This document shows positions 1 through 9,086 of a stretch of 64,000 nucleotides of DNA, one piece after another. The notes under the pieces are model-generated. The model saw nothing but the letters and a program-made list of their open reading frames with translations. It ran no database searches and was not told the DNA's origin. This DNA comes from Methanocaldococcus infernus ME. Its GTDB lineage: Archaea > AGJL01 > Methanococci > Methanococcales > Methanocaldococcaceae. The DNA is taken from the NCBI RefSeq assembly GCF_000092305.1, contig NC_014122.1:992001-1056000 (forward strand), in the 5' to 3' direction. The translations under genes were made by a program, and so were the position numbers. The stretch's first letter is position 1. Each line of letters opens with the position of its first letter.

Positions 1-456
1 TATTTATATAAAAAATCTCCAAAGTTCTATTTAAATGATGAAGAGGCTAAAGAATTCTGTAAGTTAATTTTTAAAGCAAAAGATAGCTTAGATAAGGTTT
101 TATCAAACTTTGGTTTCTCCTTCTATAAAGAGGAAGAGCTTGATGAATCCTCACTCTATATAGTTTCAAATAGAAAACTCTTCAAAAAGTTAAAGTCTAA
201 AAATAAAAACTTAAAGGTTGTCTGTACTGAAGGTTTGTTAGACATTGAAGACTTTAAAAAAATTGGAGTGCCTGAGAGTGCTCTAAAATCTTTGGAGAAG
301 AAGGTGGAGATGGCTAAGAAGAATATAGAGAGATTTATTGAGAAGTATAAGCCAAATAAGATATATGTGGTTGTTGAGGATGAAAAAGACAATCTCTTAT
401 TTGAGAGAGCTAAAAAGCTATATAATGCTGAAAAGGTAGAGATTGATGAACTCTGA
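1..456 (+). CDS. unknown protein, 5' end outside window (possibly DUF2100 family)
   Basis: The reading frame is open from base 1 to a TGA at 454-456, so this is the C-terminal 151 codons of a gene starting upstream. The first Met inside the window (235) is probably internal, because good coding sequence precedes it. The protein is charged, with a helical segment near the middle ([17 protein letters not shown]) followed by a strand-like stretch (KIYVVVEDE). It overlaps the start of the 2-phosphoglycerate kinase gene, so the two are probably co-transcribed. I recall an uncharacterised methanogen family (DUF2100) near pgk2, but this assignment is from memory and weak. No catalytic motif is visible. 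Confidence 0.7.
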   Translation, partial: YLYKKSPKFYLNDEEAKEFCKLIFKAKDSLDKVLSNFGFSFYKEEELDESSLYIVSNRKLFKKLKSKNKNLKVVCTEGLLDIEDFKKIGVPESALKSLEKKVEMAKKNIERFIEKYKPNKIYVVVEDEKDNLLFERAKKLYNAEKVEIDEL

Positions 457-1381
457 AGATATCATAGTTATAGGAAAAAAGATAAAAATGCCCTTCTCCA
501 AGGGGATCTTAGCAAGATCTCTAACAGCAGCTGGCTTGAAACCAAGTATAGCTTATAAATTAGCCCTTGAAATTTATGAGATGCTAAAAAAAGAGAATAT
601 AAAGGAGATAGATAAAGATGAGCTAAGGAGAAGGGTTTATTATTTTTTAATAGAGAAGAACTATGAAGAAATAGCTAAAAGATATTTACTATGGAGAGCC
701 ATACTAAATAAAAAGCCAATATCTATTTTAATAGGTGGGGCCTCTGGAGTTGGAACCTCTACAATAGCCTTTGAGTTAGCCTCAAGGTTGGGAATATCAA
801 GTGTTATAGGAACTGATTCTATAAGGGAAGTGATGAGAAAAGTTATCTCAAGAGAGTTGGTTCCAACACTGTATGAGTCAAGTTATACAGCTTGGAAAGT
901 GCTAAGGGAAGAGATTAAAGATGAGGAAAAAAAGTATATCATTGGCTTTGAGAGGCATTGTGAATCTGTTTTAGTTGGAGTTGAAGGGGTTATAGATAGA
1001 GCCTTATTAGAAGGACAAAGTGTTATTATTGAGGGAACTCACTTAGTTCCTTCTTTAATAAGTAATAAGTATTTGGAAAGTCCAAATGTTATTTTTATAA
1101 CTTTAACAGTTAGTGATGAGAAGTTACATAAAATGAGATTTTATGCTAGAGGAAAGGTTTCCAATAGGCCAACTGAAAGATATTTAAGACACTTCAAGAT
1201 AATAAGGATTATAAATGAATATTTAGTTGTCACATCTAAGAAAAAGGGAATTCCTGTAGTTGAGAATATTAATATAAGTAAGACAGTTGAGGAGTGCTTA
1301 AATATCATAACTGAAAAGTTAAAGAGAATCTTAGAAATGGAAGGTGGAAGGGTAGAAGATGTGTTAGAGGAAAGCTTATGA
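446..1381 (+). CDS. pgk2: 2-phosphoglycerate kinase
   Basis: Phosphorylates 2-phosphoglycerate with ATP to 2,3-diphosphoglycerate, the first step to cyclic 2,3-diphosphoglycerate, a thermoprotective solute of methanogens; cytoplasmic. An ATP-cone-like N-terminal domain (about residues 5-70, [11 protein letters not shown]) is followed by a kinase domain with a P-loop [10 protein letters not shown] near residues 97-106. At 311 residues it has the family length. I chose ATG 446 over TTG 443 because a GGTAG ribosome site lies 8 bases upstream of it. The gene overlaps the end of the upstream gene and shares ATGA with trkH downstream, so the three look like one operon. The cyclising enzyme is not in the window. 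Confidence 0.88.
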   Translation: MNSEDIIVIGKKIKMPFSKGILARSLTAAGLKPSIAYKLALEIYEMLKKENIKEIDKDELRRRVYYFLIEKNYEEIAKRYLLWRAILNKKPISILIGGASGVGTSTIAFELASRLGISSVIGTDSIREVMRKVISRELVPTLYESSYTAWKVLREEIKDEEKKYIIGFERHCESVLVGVEGVIDRALLEGQSVIIEGTHLVPSLISNKYLESPNVIFITLTVSDEKLHKMRFYARGKVSNRPTERYLRHFKIIRIINEYLVVTSKKKGIPVVENINISKTVEECLNIITEKLKRILEMEGGRVEDVLEESL

Positions 1382-2763
1382 TCACTTATAAAGATATCTC
1401 AACAATCCTTAACATCCTTGGAAGAATAAGCTTAATTATCTCTTTAATCTCTCTAATTCCTATATTTGTAGCCTTCTATTTTAAAGAAAATCCCTTTCCA
1501 TTTATAATTTCATCTCTTTTATCTTTTCTAATATCCTTAATATTGTTGAAAACTACAAAAATTTATAAGGTTAAGCTCTACCATTGTATGTGTGTCTCTT
1601 CCCTCTCTTGGATCTTGGCCTCTTTAATTGGAGCTATTCCTTTCTATCTCTCAATTCCCTACTTTTCCTATCTTGATGGAGTTTATGAGAGTGCATCAGC
1701 TTGGACAACAACAGGAATGAGTTTAATTATAGATTTAAATGTAGTGGATAAATCAATACTATTCTGGAGAAGCTTAGAGCAGTGGATTGGAGGAGTTGGG
1801 ATCTTAGTATTCTCTTCCTTAGTTTTATCTAACTTAGCCTCTCATCTCTACCTCTCGGAGGCAAGACAGGAGAAAATCTTACCCAAATTTTTGAGTACTA
1901 TAAAAACTATTATATGGATTTATATATTTTATACTATTGTTGGGATTCTCCTTCTCTACCTCTCTGGCCTATCTCCTTGGGAAAGTTTAAACTTAACCAT
2001 GACAGGCATCTGTACAGGAGGAATGAGTTTAAGCAATGAAAGCTTTCCTTACAATAGCTTAGCTAAGCTCTTTATGATCCTTATCATGCTTGCTGGAGGT
2101 GTAGTTTCTTTTTCAACACACTATAAAATACTGTCTGGGAAGTTAAAGTTGGATTGTCAAATAAAATACTCTCTCCTTGTAATTTTGCTAAGCTCTTTAT
2201 TTATTTGCTTTAAAGATAAGATTAATTTTTTAGATTCTCTATTTTTAGTGACATCAGCATTAACATCTACAGGCTTCTCAACTTTTGATCTCTCAAAGTT
2301 GTCAGAACCTTCATTAATACTATTAATCTTTATTATGTTCATTGGAGGAGGGACTGGAACAACAACAGGAGGGGTTAAGATATTAAGATTCTTAATTATT
2401 TTGAAGATAGTTTACTATGAAATTAAAAAAATAGTCTATCCAAGAAATACAGTTTTTCCCAAATATCTTAGTAATCTTAAATTAGATGATAAAATAGTTA
2501 AAGAAGCTTTCACAATCTTTATTTTATACTTATTTTCCTCATTTACATTATTTTTTATATTCTCTTTTTACACCTCTCCATTAAAAGCTCTTTTTGACTC
2601 TGTCTCTTTTGTCTCTAACATAGGCTTATCTTTGGAAGTAGTTAATATAAATTCTCCAGCAATATTAAAAATAGCTGGAATTTTTGGAATGATTTTAGGT
2701 AGGTTAGAAATAATCCCTATATTAATTCTAATTTTAACCTTTTCTAAAATTAAAAGGATTTAA
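1378..2763 (+). CDS. trkH: TrkH/KtrB-type potassium transporter membrane subunit
   Basis: Integral membrane K+ uptake subunit, normally gated by a TrkA NAD-binding subunit that is not encoded here. The 461 residues form about ten hydrophobic segments arranged as four membrane-pore-membrane repeats. Each pore carries the expected Gly-containing filter: TTGMS (about residue 115), CTGGMS (about 213), TSTGFST (about 295) and SNIGLS (about 415). The start overlaps the pgk2 stop (ATGA). Potassium uptake next to a gene for making the potassium salt of cyclic diphosphoglycerate is a sensible pairing, since both serve thermal adaptation; that link is inference. The 3' end overlaps the convergent flaJ stop by four bases. 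Confidence 0.9.
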   Translation: MITYKDISTILNILGRISLIISLISLIPIFVAFYFKENPFPFIISSLLSFLISLILLKTTKIYKVKLYHCMCVSSLSWILASLIGAIPFYLSIPYFSYLDGVYESASAWTTTGMSLIIDLNVVDKSILFWRSLEQWIGGVGILVFSSLVLSNLASHLYLSEARQEKILPKFLSTIKTIIWIYIFYTIVGILLLYLSGLSPWESLNLTMTGICTGGMSLSNESFPYNSLAKLFMILIMLAGGVVSFSTHYKILSGKLKLDCQIKYSLLVILLSSLFICFKDKINFLDSLFLVTSALTSTGFSTFDLSKLSEPSLILLIFIMFIGGGTGTTTGGVKILRFLIILKIVYYEIKKIVYPRNTVFPKYLSNLKLDDKIVKEAFTIFILYLFSSFTLFFIFSFYTSPLKALFDSVSFVSNIGLSLEVVNINSPAILKIAGIFGMILGRLEIIPILILILTFSKIKRI

Positions 2764-4433
2764 TAGATTGGAACTCCTGTACCTAAGAGCTTTATGACTA
2801 ACATCTTTGTTATATAAGCTACTACTGCACAGATCCAGAGAGTGATAACAAAGTGTAAAAATGCAACATACTTATGTCCACCATCCATAGTCTTTATCAA
2901 AATTCCAGAAAAAGCTGAATAAATAATTAGAGTAATAAAAAATATATACTCAACAAGTTGGGCATTAGTTATAGGCTGAATTTGAATAATATTAACAACT
3001 GTTTCAGGTATATTCATTGAGTTGTATATATCACTTATTGCTTTGGAAACAGAGAGAGATGAGAAAAGAGCTAAGGCTAAACCTCCACCTAAACCATAGA
3101 CAATTCCAACAAATTGCTGAACACTCTGATACTTTGCCTTTCTTAGCTGAATAATTCTTTTAAAATTCTTACTTATAATTTCTGAAGCTATTTTTGGATC
3201 TCCTCCTAAGTAGGTACATCTTGCATACATATCTGAGAATAGCTGAATTAGATAACTACAAGATTCAAAACCAAAGTATCTCCAGGCTTTATTAGAATCA
3301 ATACTAAGAGCTATCCTTTTATATAACCTCTTTAAATCTTCTGTTAAAGGGCCAAAGTCATGTAAGGTTAAATATTTTAAAGATTCTTTTAACCCTCCTC
3401 CTTTGGCAGCTACAGAGCTTCCTAAAGATCTTAAAAACTCTGGAAAGACAAATTCTTTTCTTTTAACCTTACTCTCTTCTATATGAGAAATAATTCCACA
3501 AATAGCTAAAGGTGTAAAAGCTATAGCTACTAAAATTTGATAGGGAATTTTAGCTATTGGTTGTAATCCAATATAGTAAGCATAGCCCAAAATAGCCCCT
3601 AATAACACTGTTAATAATATAGAGATCCTTAACCATTTATTTAACTTCTTATCAGTATCTGTTGGCTTCTCTCCAGTGTGCCATAGCCTGTCAAAAGGTA
3701 ACCTACCTTTGATAACAATGTAAATTAAAAGTTCAGTAACAATAAATAAAAAGACTCCTGCTACAGCCATAAAAATAAAACTAAAAGGCATTAAAAATGG
3801 AACTAAAATTGCAAATGCTAATAAGAATGAGATAGATGTCATAGCACTAACATAAAGCTCTTTATATAGATCAAGAGATCTTAACACTCTGTTATAGAAA
3901 GCTTCATAGTCATCCATAACAATATCTTGCTCTTTAATTAAGAACTCTTTTAGATCTTCTCCACTATCTAAGGCAAAAGCTAACCTATCTAAAAAGTCTG
4001 CAAATTCTGGACTTGGTGTTCTTTGAGCTAAAAACCTACAGGCTTCAGCTAAGGATCTACTCCACTTATCAACTAAGACATATAATTTTCTTGATTCTTC
4101 TGCAAGTTGTCCAAGTTCTTCTTTTTCTTCAGATAATATCTTTAAAAGATCTTTTCTATTTAAATCTGTAATTGAGAGAGTTCCAAATTTAGTTATAAAA
4201 ATATGAAGTCTCTCATTTATTTTATTCTTTAAATTATCTAATAATATGTAAGGGTAGGCAAGAGCCACTCCTAAGATTAGAAGAGCTAAAACAATAAAGA
4301 GATATAAAATAACTCCACTAAAAAATTTAATTGCAATAATAATTAACAAAATTGAAACAATAAAAGAAGGAACAACAATTTTAATAAAATACTCCTTTGG
4401 GTTTAAACCAGCTCTTATAATAACAGAAAGCAC
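2760..4433 (-). CDS. flaJ: archaellum membrane platform protein FlaJ (ArlJ)
   Basis: Polytopic membrane protein of the archaellum motor, related to PilC/TadC of type IV pili. It anchors the FlaI ATPase and the rotor. Two similar cytoplasmic T2SF-type segments are visible (about residues 100-190 and 345-460), each followed by groups of hydrophobic helices. I place the start at GTG 4433 (557 aa) because an AGGTGGT ribosome site precedes it by four bases; GTG 4442 would have no ribosome site. It is the last gene of the archaellum operon, directly behind flaI (stop at 4444). Its end meets the convergent trkH stop, leaving almost no intergenic space. Confidence 0.92.
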   Translation of the reverse strand: MLSVIIRAGLNPKEYFIKIVVPSFIVSILLIIIAIKFFSGVILYLFIVLALLILGVALAYPYILLDNLKNKINERLHIFITKFGTLSITDLNRKDLLKILSEEKEELGQLAEESRKLYVLVDKWSRSLAEACRFLAQRTPSPEFADFLDRLAFALDSGEDLKEFLIKEQDIVMDDYEAFYNRVLRSLDLYKELYVSAMTSISFLLAFAILVPFLMPFSFIFMAVAGVFLFIVTELLIYIVIKGRLPFDRLWHTGEKPTDTDKKLNKWLRISILLTVLLGAILGYAYYIGLQPIAKIPYQILVAIAFTPLAICGIISHIEESKVKRKEFVFPEFLRSLGSSVAAKGGGLKESLKYLTLHDFGPLTEDLKRLYKRIALSIDSNKAWRYFGFESCSYLIQLFSDMYARCTYLGGDPKIASEIISKNFKRIIQLRKAKYQSVQQFVGIVYGLGGGLALALFSSLSVSKAISDIYNSMNIPETVVNIIQIQPITNAQLVEYIFFITLIIYSAFSGILIKTMDGGHKYVAFLHFVITLWICAVVAYITKMLVIKLLGTGVPIY

Positions 4434-4443
4434 TAAAACCACC

Positions 4444-6090
4444 TCAGATAGTGAAAGGTAGCCCTTCTAATCCTTTCTCATAGAATGACCATATAATGTC
4501 TTTAACTTGATAGTAGTCAAAAATTTCCCTTGCTATCATCTCATCCAAGATTTTAGCCCTTAACTCTAACTCATTGTAAATTTCTCTTGTATCTTCAAAA
4601 CCAGCAGCTTTAGCTATTTTTTCTTCAAGTACATAACTATTATTTCTCCCTGTAAATACATGCCTATCTTTATCAGGCTCCCATTGGAAAACTCCTCTTG
4701 TTATAACCCCATCTACCTCTTTGTAGTAACCCTCTATCTCTTCTATAGTAACCACTCTTCTCAATACTTTCCCTCTCTGATAAACAGCCAGCTGGAAAAG
4801 GGCAACATTAAGGTTATCCATGAAGGTGAGAGGAACATTAATAGGATCTCCACTTAATCTTTGAATCATCTTTCTAACATTAGCTGCGTGGAATGTAGAA
4901 AGAACAGGGTGTCCAGTTTGCATAGCTTGGAAAGCTACAGCGGCTTCAACACTCCTAATTTCTCCAACTATAATATAGTTGGGCCTTGATCTTAAAGCAG
5001 CCCTTAGTAAATCAAAGAGTGTAACTCTACTCTCTTCTGGCCCTCTCTCTCTTGTAATTAGCTGCTGCCATACTGGGTGTGGAGGCTTAACTTCAGGAGT
5101 ATCTTCACATGAGAAGATCTTAGAATCTGGCTTAATGAATGGAAGGATAGCATTTAAAGTAGTAGTTTTTCCAGAAGCTGTTTCTCCACAGATAAAGATA
5201 GACATCCCATACTCTAAGCAAAGCCAGAGGTAAGCAGCAATCTCTGAGGACATTGTTCCCCAACTAATTAGTTGGGTTATACTAATTGGTACATCTGTAA
5301 ATTTCCTAATTGTAAAAGATGGCCCTTTTAAAGAGACATCAGTTGAGTAAATAATGTTAATCCTTGAACCATCAGGAAGTGCTCCATCAACTATTGGGTT
5401 GGCATCAGATACTGGCCTTCCTATTCTCTCCCCAATATTCTTTAAATAGTTGGCAAGCTCAACATCATCCTCCCATGTTATGTTTGTTGGAAGCATTCCA
5501 AAGATCTTATGAACTACATGGGTATTATAGGCTCCAATAACATGGATATCTTCTAAGTATGGATCTCTTGATATAGGCTCAAGGTTCCCTAAGCCTATTA
5601 AATCCCTTTTTAACAAATAGATATATTTATCCCTCTCTTCTTTTGTAATTTCAATTCTATCATCAACCTTCTTTATTATCTTATCCAAAAATCCTTTTTT
5701 TTCTCCAGGTTTTTCAACTACTTTAGTACATTTATCAAAAAGCTTAACTAAGACTTCTTCAAACTCCTCTATACTCTCAGGAGTTTTTTCATAAGGAGCT
5801 ATCTCTAAAATTTTGTCTAAAATTAATTTATACTTTAATTTTTCTTCAGGAGTCTCTAATCTTGGCTCAATAACAATATATTTAGTCCTTGTTTCAGGAG
5901 TTCCAAAAATATGGATAAAAATAGGATCTCCAATTGGATATATTATATTTGGATATTTTAATTCTTTTAATTCCCTTGACAATGAAATTAAAAAGTCAGG
6001 AACTCTCATGTAGATTCTTTTAAAATTTTCAATATATTTCTGTAAATGTGGATTTCTTGACATTGCTTCTCTAAGTTCAGCTTCACCCAT
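4444..6090 (-). CDS. flaI: archaellum motor and assembly ATPase FlaI (ArlI)
   Basis: Hexameric GspE/PilT-family ATPase that powers both archaellum assembly and rotation at the cytoplasmic face. The 548 residues show Walker A GETASGKT at 302-309, an aspartate-box region and a Walker B-like element ending NYIIVGEIRS near 371-380, and a His box STFHAANV near 399-406. The N-terminal third is the variable FlaJ-interacting domain. The start is ATG 6090 with GGGAG upstream. It lies between flaH and flaJ, the conserved order. All catalytic elements are intact. Confidence 0.96.
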   Translation of the reverse strand: MGEAELREAMSRNPHLQKYIENFKRIYMRVPDFLISLSRELKELKYPNIIYPIGDPIFIHIFGTPETRTKYIVIEPRLETPEEKLKYKLILDKILEIAPYEKTPESIEEFEEVLVKLFDKCTKVVEKPGEKKGFLDKIIKKVDDRIEITKEERDKYIYLLKRDLIGLGNLEPISRDPYLEDIHVIGAYNTHVVHKIFGMLPTNITWEDDVELANYLKNIGERIGRPVSDANPIVDGALPDGSRINIIYSTDVSLKGPSFTIRKFTDVPISITQLISWGTMSSEIAAYLWLCLEYGMSIFICGETASGKTTTLNAILPFIKPDSKIFSCEDTPEVKPPHPVWQQLITRERGPEESRVTLFDLLRAALRSRPNYIIVGEIRSVEAAVAFQAMQTGHPVLSTFHAANVRKMIQRLSGDPINVPLTFMDNLNVALFQLAVYQRGKVLRRVVTIEEIEGYYKEVDGVITRGVFQWEPDKDRHVFTGRNNSYVLEEKIAKAAGFEDTREIYNELELRAKILDEMIAREIFDYYQVKDIIWSFYEKGLEGLPFTI

Positions 6091-6107
6091 AAGTCTCCCT
6101 CAAAAAT

Positions 6108-6800
6108 TTATGCAACAGAGGCTATTTCTACAGCTAAACCTATCTTAGGTTCTACTCTAAAGACTATATTCTTCTGATAAGTTCCAGGAGCCATATTATA
6201 TTTAAGTATCTTAGCTACATTCTTAATATTTCCAGCAAAAACAAACAATTCAGTTTTAATTAGCATAGTAGCAGAACTTCTTATAATTGTTAAAACTTCT
6301 TCTGATAATTCTTTTGGGTTTATTGTGCAAATTATAATTTTCTTTAAAGCTGTTATTCTCTTAAAAAAAGCCATTAAGTCATTTACACTAACTTCACTGG
6401 CATCATTTGCAATTAGTGAGGAGAGAGAATCAAAAATAATAACATCTTTCTCATAAAAAGCTCTTGTTTCCATAACCTTTTTTAAAAATCCATCTTTCTT
6501 TTTATTATCTGCTATTAAAGGATAGACAGGAATATATAAGAGAGCCCCAGATAAGAGTTTTTTATTTATAACATAGTCTAAGGAGTTCATCTGCTTTATA
6601 AATTCCAAGGTTGTCATCTGGGTAGACACATAAGTAACTGAATGTCTATTTTGTAAAAATCCATAAGTTAATCTTTGACATAGTACAGACTTCCCTGTAC
6701 TTTCCTCTCCTTCAATAACTATTAAGCTACCATATGGTATACCACCACCAATTCTTTTATCAAAATCATCTCTTGCTAATTCAATTTTTGCTAATTCCAT
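6108..6800 (-). CDS. flaH: archaellum ATP-binding regulator FlaH (ArlH)
   Basis: RecA/KaiC-like protein that binds ATP without strong hydrolysis and forms a ring regulating FlaI. The 230 residues carry Walker A GEESTGKS at 31-38 and a Walker B stretch VIIFDSLSSL near 115-124. Length is typical. It lies 17 bases upstream of flaI and 23 bases downstream of flaG in the operon. An AAGGGGAT ribosome site precedes ATG 6800. The motif order and context leave little doubt. Confidence 0.94.
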   Translation of the reverse strand: MELAKIELARDDFDKRIGGGIPYGSLIVIEGEESTGKSVLCQRLTYGFLQNRHSVTYVSTQMTTLEFIKQMNSLDYVINKKLLSGALLYIPVYPLIADNKKKDGFLKKVMETRAFYEKDVIIFDSLSSLIANDASEVSVNDLMAFFKRITALKKIIICTINPKELSEEVLTIIRSSATMLIKTELFVFAGNIKNVAKILKYNMAPGTYQKNIVFRVEPKIGLAVEIASVA

Positions 6801-6823
6801 AAAAATCCCCTTAAATATCGTTA

Positions 6824-7279
6824 TTATGGAATATATCCTATAATTTCACGGGATAATCCACTATATAGAACAACTTTTATTTTATGATAGCCAGAGTTAT
6901 TATATGAAACATTTATAATTCCCACATCTCCAGGATATAGAACATTGGATCCTGGATTGTTATAATTATCAACATTTTCTATAGGTACAACTAAACCATC
7001 TATTATTACTGTGTAACTATTCTTTGTTATTGGTAGTTGAGTATTCCCTGTGTTTTTTATGTATAAAGTTGTTATCCCTAAATTAGAATCTCTTGGAATG
7101 TTTGAAGGGTCATTAACTATCTCAAAATCTTGGGAAAGCTTTTCTGACAGTACATCTGTTTTTTCTCCAATTCCTATAGATATTTTGTAAGATGAAGTCA
7201 GTAAAACTCCAGCAACAAATGCAGCTATTATTAGGACAGTTACAAACAATATAATCTCAGAAAGGGCACTTGATGCCAC
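6824..7279 (-). CDS. flaG: archaellum stator-associated protein FlaG (ArlG)
   Basis: Small protein with one N-terminal membrane helix (LSEIILFVTVLIIAAFVAGV, about residues 6-25) and a beta-rich domain facing the S-layer side. With FlaF it forms filaments that anchor the stator to the envelope. The start is GTG 7279, preceded by GGTGA five bases upstream. Several N-x-S/T sequons (for example NVSYNNS) could be N-glycosylated, as is known for Methanococcales surface proteins. At 151 residues the length is normal, and it sits between flaF and flaH. Confidence 0.9.
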   Translation of the reverse strand: MASSALSEIILFVTVLIIAAFVAGVLLTSSYKISIGIGEKTDVLSEKLSQDFEIVNDPSNIPRDSNLGITTLYIKNTGNTQLPITKNSYTVIIDGLVVPIENVDNYNNPGSNVLYPGDVGIINVSYNNSGYHKIKVVLYSGLSREIIGYIP

Positions 7280-7291
7280 ATTTTCACCAAG

Positions 7292-7705
7292 CTATGTAGT
7301 AGCAAAATACTTATTTCCATAGTTAGATACTATACAGATCCTTGTAGGCTGTGTCCAATTAACTATTAAAGTTATGCTCTCTAAGGGTAATAAGTAGGGA
7401 ACATCTGGACTATAGGATATATTCTGAGGAGGAACAATAGTTCCATCAAATAGAACTGTAAATTTGTGTGGCTCAACAACCACAGAGCCATTATTGTAAA
7501 TTGTAATGTTTGTTTGAGTTGCAGAGCTGGACACTTTAGTAATAACCAACTTCTCATTAATTTTATTTTCCAAGTGTTTCTGATAAGCTTCATAGTTTTT
7601 ATATAGAATTGAGTAACTACTATCTATAGTTGTGTATAGATAAGCTCCAACTATCAATAAAGAAATAACCATAATTACAGTTCCTGCAACACTGCTAAAT
7701 CCCAT
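7292..7705 (-). CDS. flaF: archaellum stator protein FlaF (ArlF)
   Basis: Archaellin-like beta-sandwich protein with an N-terminal transmembrane helix (about residues 4-25, VAGTVIMVISLLIVGAYLY) that is not cleaved. Known members bind the S-layer and fix the motor stator. The 137 residues contain several N-x-S/T sequons (TNITIYNNGS, NIS, NWT). The gene starts 11 bases inside the end of flaE, so translation is probably coupled, and it lies 12 bases before flaG. Confidence 0.9.
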   Translation of the reverse strand: MGFSSVAGTVIMVISLLIVGAYLYTTIDSSYSILYKNYEAYQKHLENKINEKLVITKVSSSATQTNITIYNNGSVVVEPHKFTVLFDGTIVPPQNISYSPDVPYLLPLESITLIVNWTQPTRICIVSNYGNKYFATT

Positions 7706-8099
7706 AAAATTGTTCAGCCCCCCTCTTGATTTTCCTTAACTCCCACTCTATCTTATCCATAAATTCAGTTGATATTTGCTTACCTTGTATCCTTTCTATG
7801 AACAATAGTGAAATTATATGATCAGCAACATCCAATTTTCCTGATGAATCTATAACATTCTCATTGTCTACTCTAATTCCTTTTAATATTTTTAGGAGTT
7901 GAGTTAAGGCCTTATCTCCAATCCAGCCAAGCATATAGTAGAATTCTAAAACTTCAGTAACTCCTTCAACACCTACTTTTTCACATAAATATTCTATCCA
8001 TTTAAATGTCATGATTATTGAGATAGGATCATCAGGAATTTTTTCTAACTTACTTGGCTTGTGTATTTCTAATATTGCTGAAGCTGTTGCTGGATCCAT
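7695..8099 (-). CDS. flaE: archaellum accessory protein FlaE (ArlE)
   Basis: Cytosolic switch-complex protein that, with FlaC and FlaD, links the chemotaxis adaptor CheF to the motor. The 134 residues match the C-terminal third of FlaD encoded just upstream: both share the pattern IP(D/E)DPIS, a central GWI block and an (S/A)DHI block. This is the normal FlaD/FlaE relationship and marks an old duplication. A GGGGGTGTT ribosome site precedes ATG 8099. No che genes are in the window. Confidence 0.9.
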   Translation of the reverse strand: MDPATASAILEIHKPSKLEKIPDDPISIIMTFKWIEYLCEKVGVEGVTEVLEFYYMLGWIGDKALTQLLKILKGIRVDNENVIDSSGKLDVADHIISLLFIERIQGKQISTEFMDKIEWELRKIKRGAEQFYGI

Positions 8100-8132
8100 A
8101 TTTTAACACCCCCTTAAGTATTTGGACTAAGT

Positions 8133-9086
8133 TTAAATTGATCTTAATTCTTCAGCCCATTTTTTAAATCTTCTAATTTCAATTTCTAACATTTCTAACA
8201 TATCTGGATCTAATGGTCTTCCAGCTAATTTTTCAATATATAAGAAAGACATTATATGGTCACTTGGTGTTAACTTGTCATTAACCTTAACATTCTCTTC
8301 CTCTCCACCAAAAAATCTCATATTTTTAGAGTATCTTAATAACTTTAATACTACTTTATTAGATATCCAACCTATTTTATTGTAATAGTCTAAGACATCA
8401 GGCAAATTTGAAGTTCCAACCTTACTAACTAAGAACTGTAACCACTTAAAAGCTAATGCTGTTGATATAGGATCTTCTGGAATGTCATTTAATCTATAAC
8501 CCTGTTCCTCACCTAACATTTCTTCCACCTCTTCAATCCCCTCTACATCAGGAATTTCTTTAGGAATCTCCTCTTTTTCTTCTTCAACTTTTATTTCTTC
8601 TTCCTCTTCTAACTCAATTTCTTCAGGCTCTATTTCTTCCTCTTCTATTTTAATTTCTTGTTCTTCTATGGGTTTTTCTTCTTTAACTTCTTCAACTTTT
8701 ATTTCTTCTTCTTTCTCTTCTTTCTTTTCCTCTATTTCACTTTTTTCAATCTCTTCAGAAATCTTTGAGGAAGCTACAACAGTGGTTAATTTCATTATAG
8801 TATCTAACTTCTGCTCTAAAGATTGCAATTTTTTATTCATTTCTTCTATTTCATCTCTACTTGTCTTACTCTTGGATAATACTTCAGATATTCTCTCAAC
8901 AATCCTATCCAATTGCCTCTTAGTTATCCTTCTACCTTTTAAATTATTTTTTAATAAGATGATCACAAAAGAAGGTAATTTAGATTTAAGATTTTCTAAA
9001 TATTCTTCTATTTCATCATCAGTTAAAACTTCCTCATCAGGAAGAATTTCCAATGATGAAGCTTCACTTATTGCCTTTTGAATCAT
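8133..9086 (-). CDS. flaD: archaellum accessory protein FlaD (ArlD)
   Basis: Cytosolic switch-complex component. The 317 residues have three parts: an N-terminal helical region (1-105) with coiled-coil character, a very acidic Glu/Lys-rich linker (about 110-195) that is low complexity, and a C-terminal FlaD/E domain (about 200-317) homologous to FlaE. The start ATG 9086 has a strong GAGGAGG ribosome site and lies 23 bases inside the end of flaC, so it can be translated independently if flaC reading fails. This matters because flaC is frameshifted. Confidence 0.92.
   Translation of the reverse strand: MIQKAISEASSLEILPDEEVLTDDEIEEYLENLKSKLPSFVIILLKNNLKGRRITKRQLDRIVERISEVLSKSKTSRDEIEEMNKKLQSLEQKLDTIMKLTTVVASSKISEEIEKSEIEEKKEEKEEEIKVEEVKEEKPIEEQEIKIEEEEIEPEEIELEEEEEIKVEEEKEEIPKEIPDVEGIEEVEEMLGEEQGYRLNDIPEDPISTALAFKWLQFLVSKVGTSNLPDVLDYYNKIGWISNKVVLKLLRYSKNMRFFGGEEENVKVNDKLTPSDHIMSFLYIEKLAGRPLDPDMLEMLEIEIRRFKKWAEELRSI

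Noticed and set aside
8668-9081. Plus-strand frame of 137 codons opposite flaD
   Set aside because: Ser/Phe-rich shadow of the Glu/Lys-rich flaD linker, without ribosome site or promoter.
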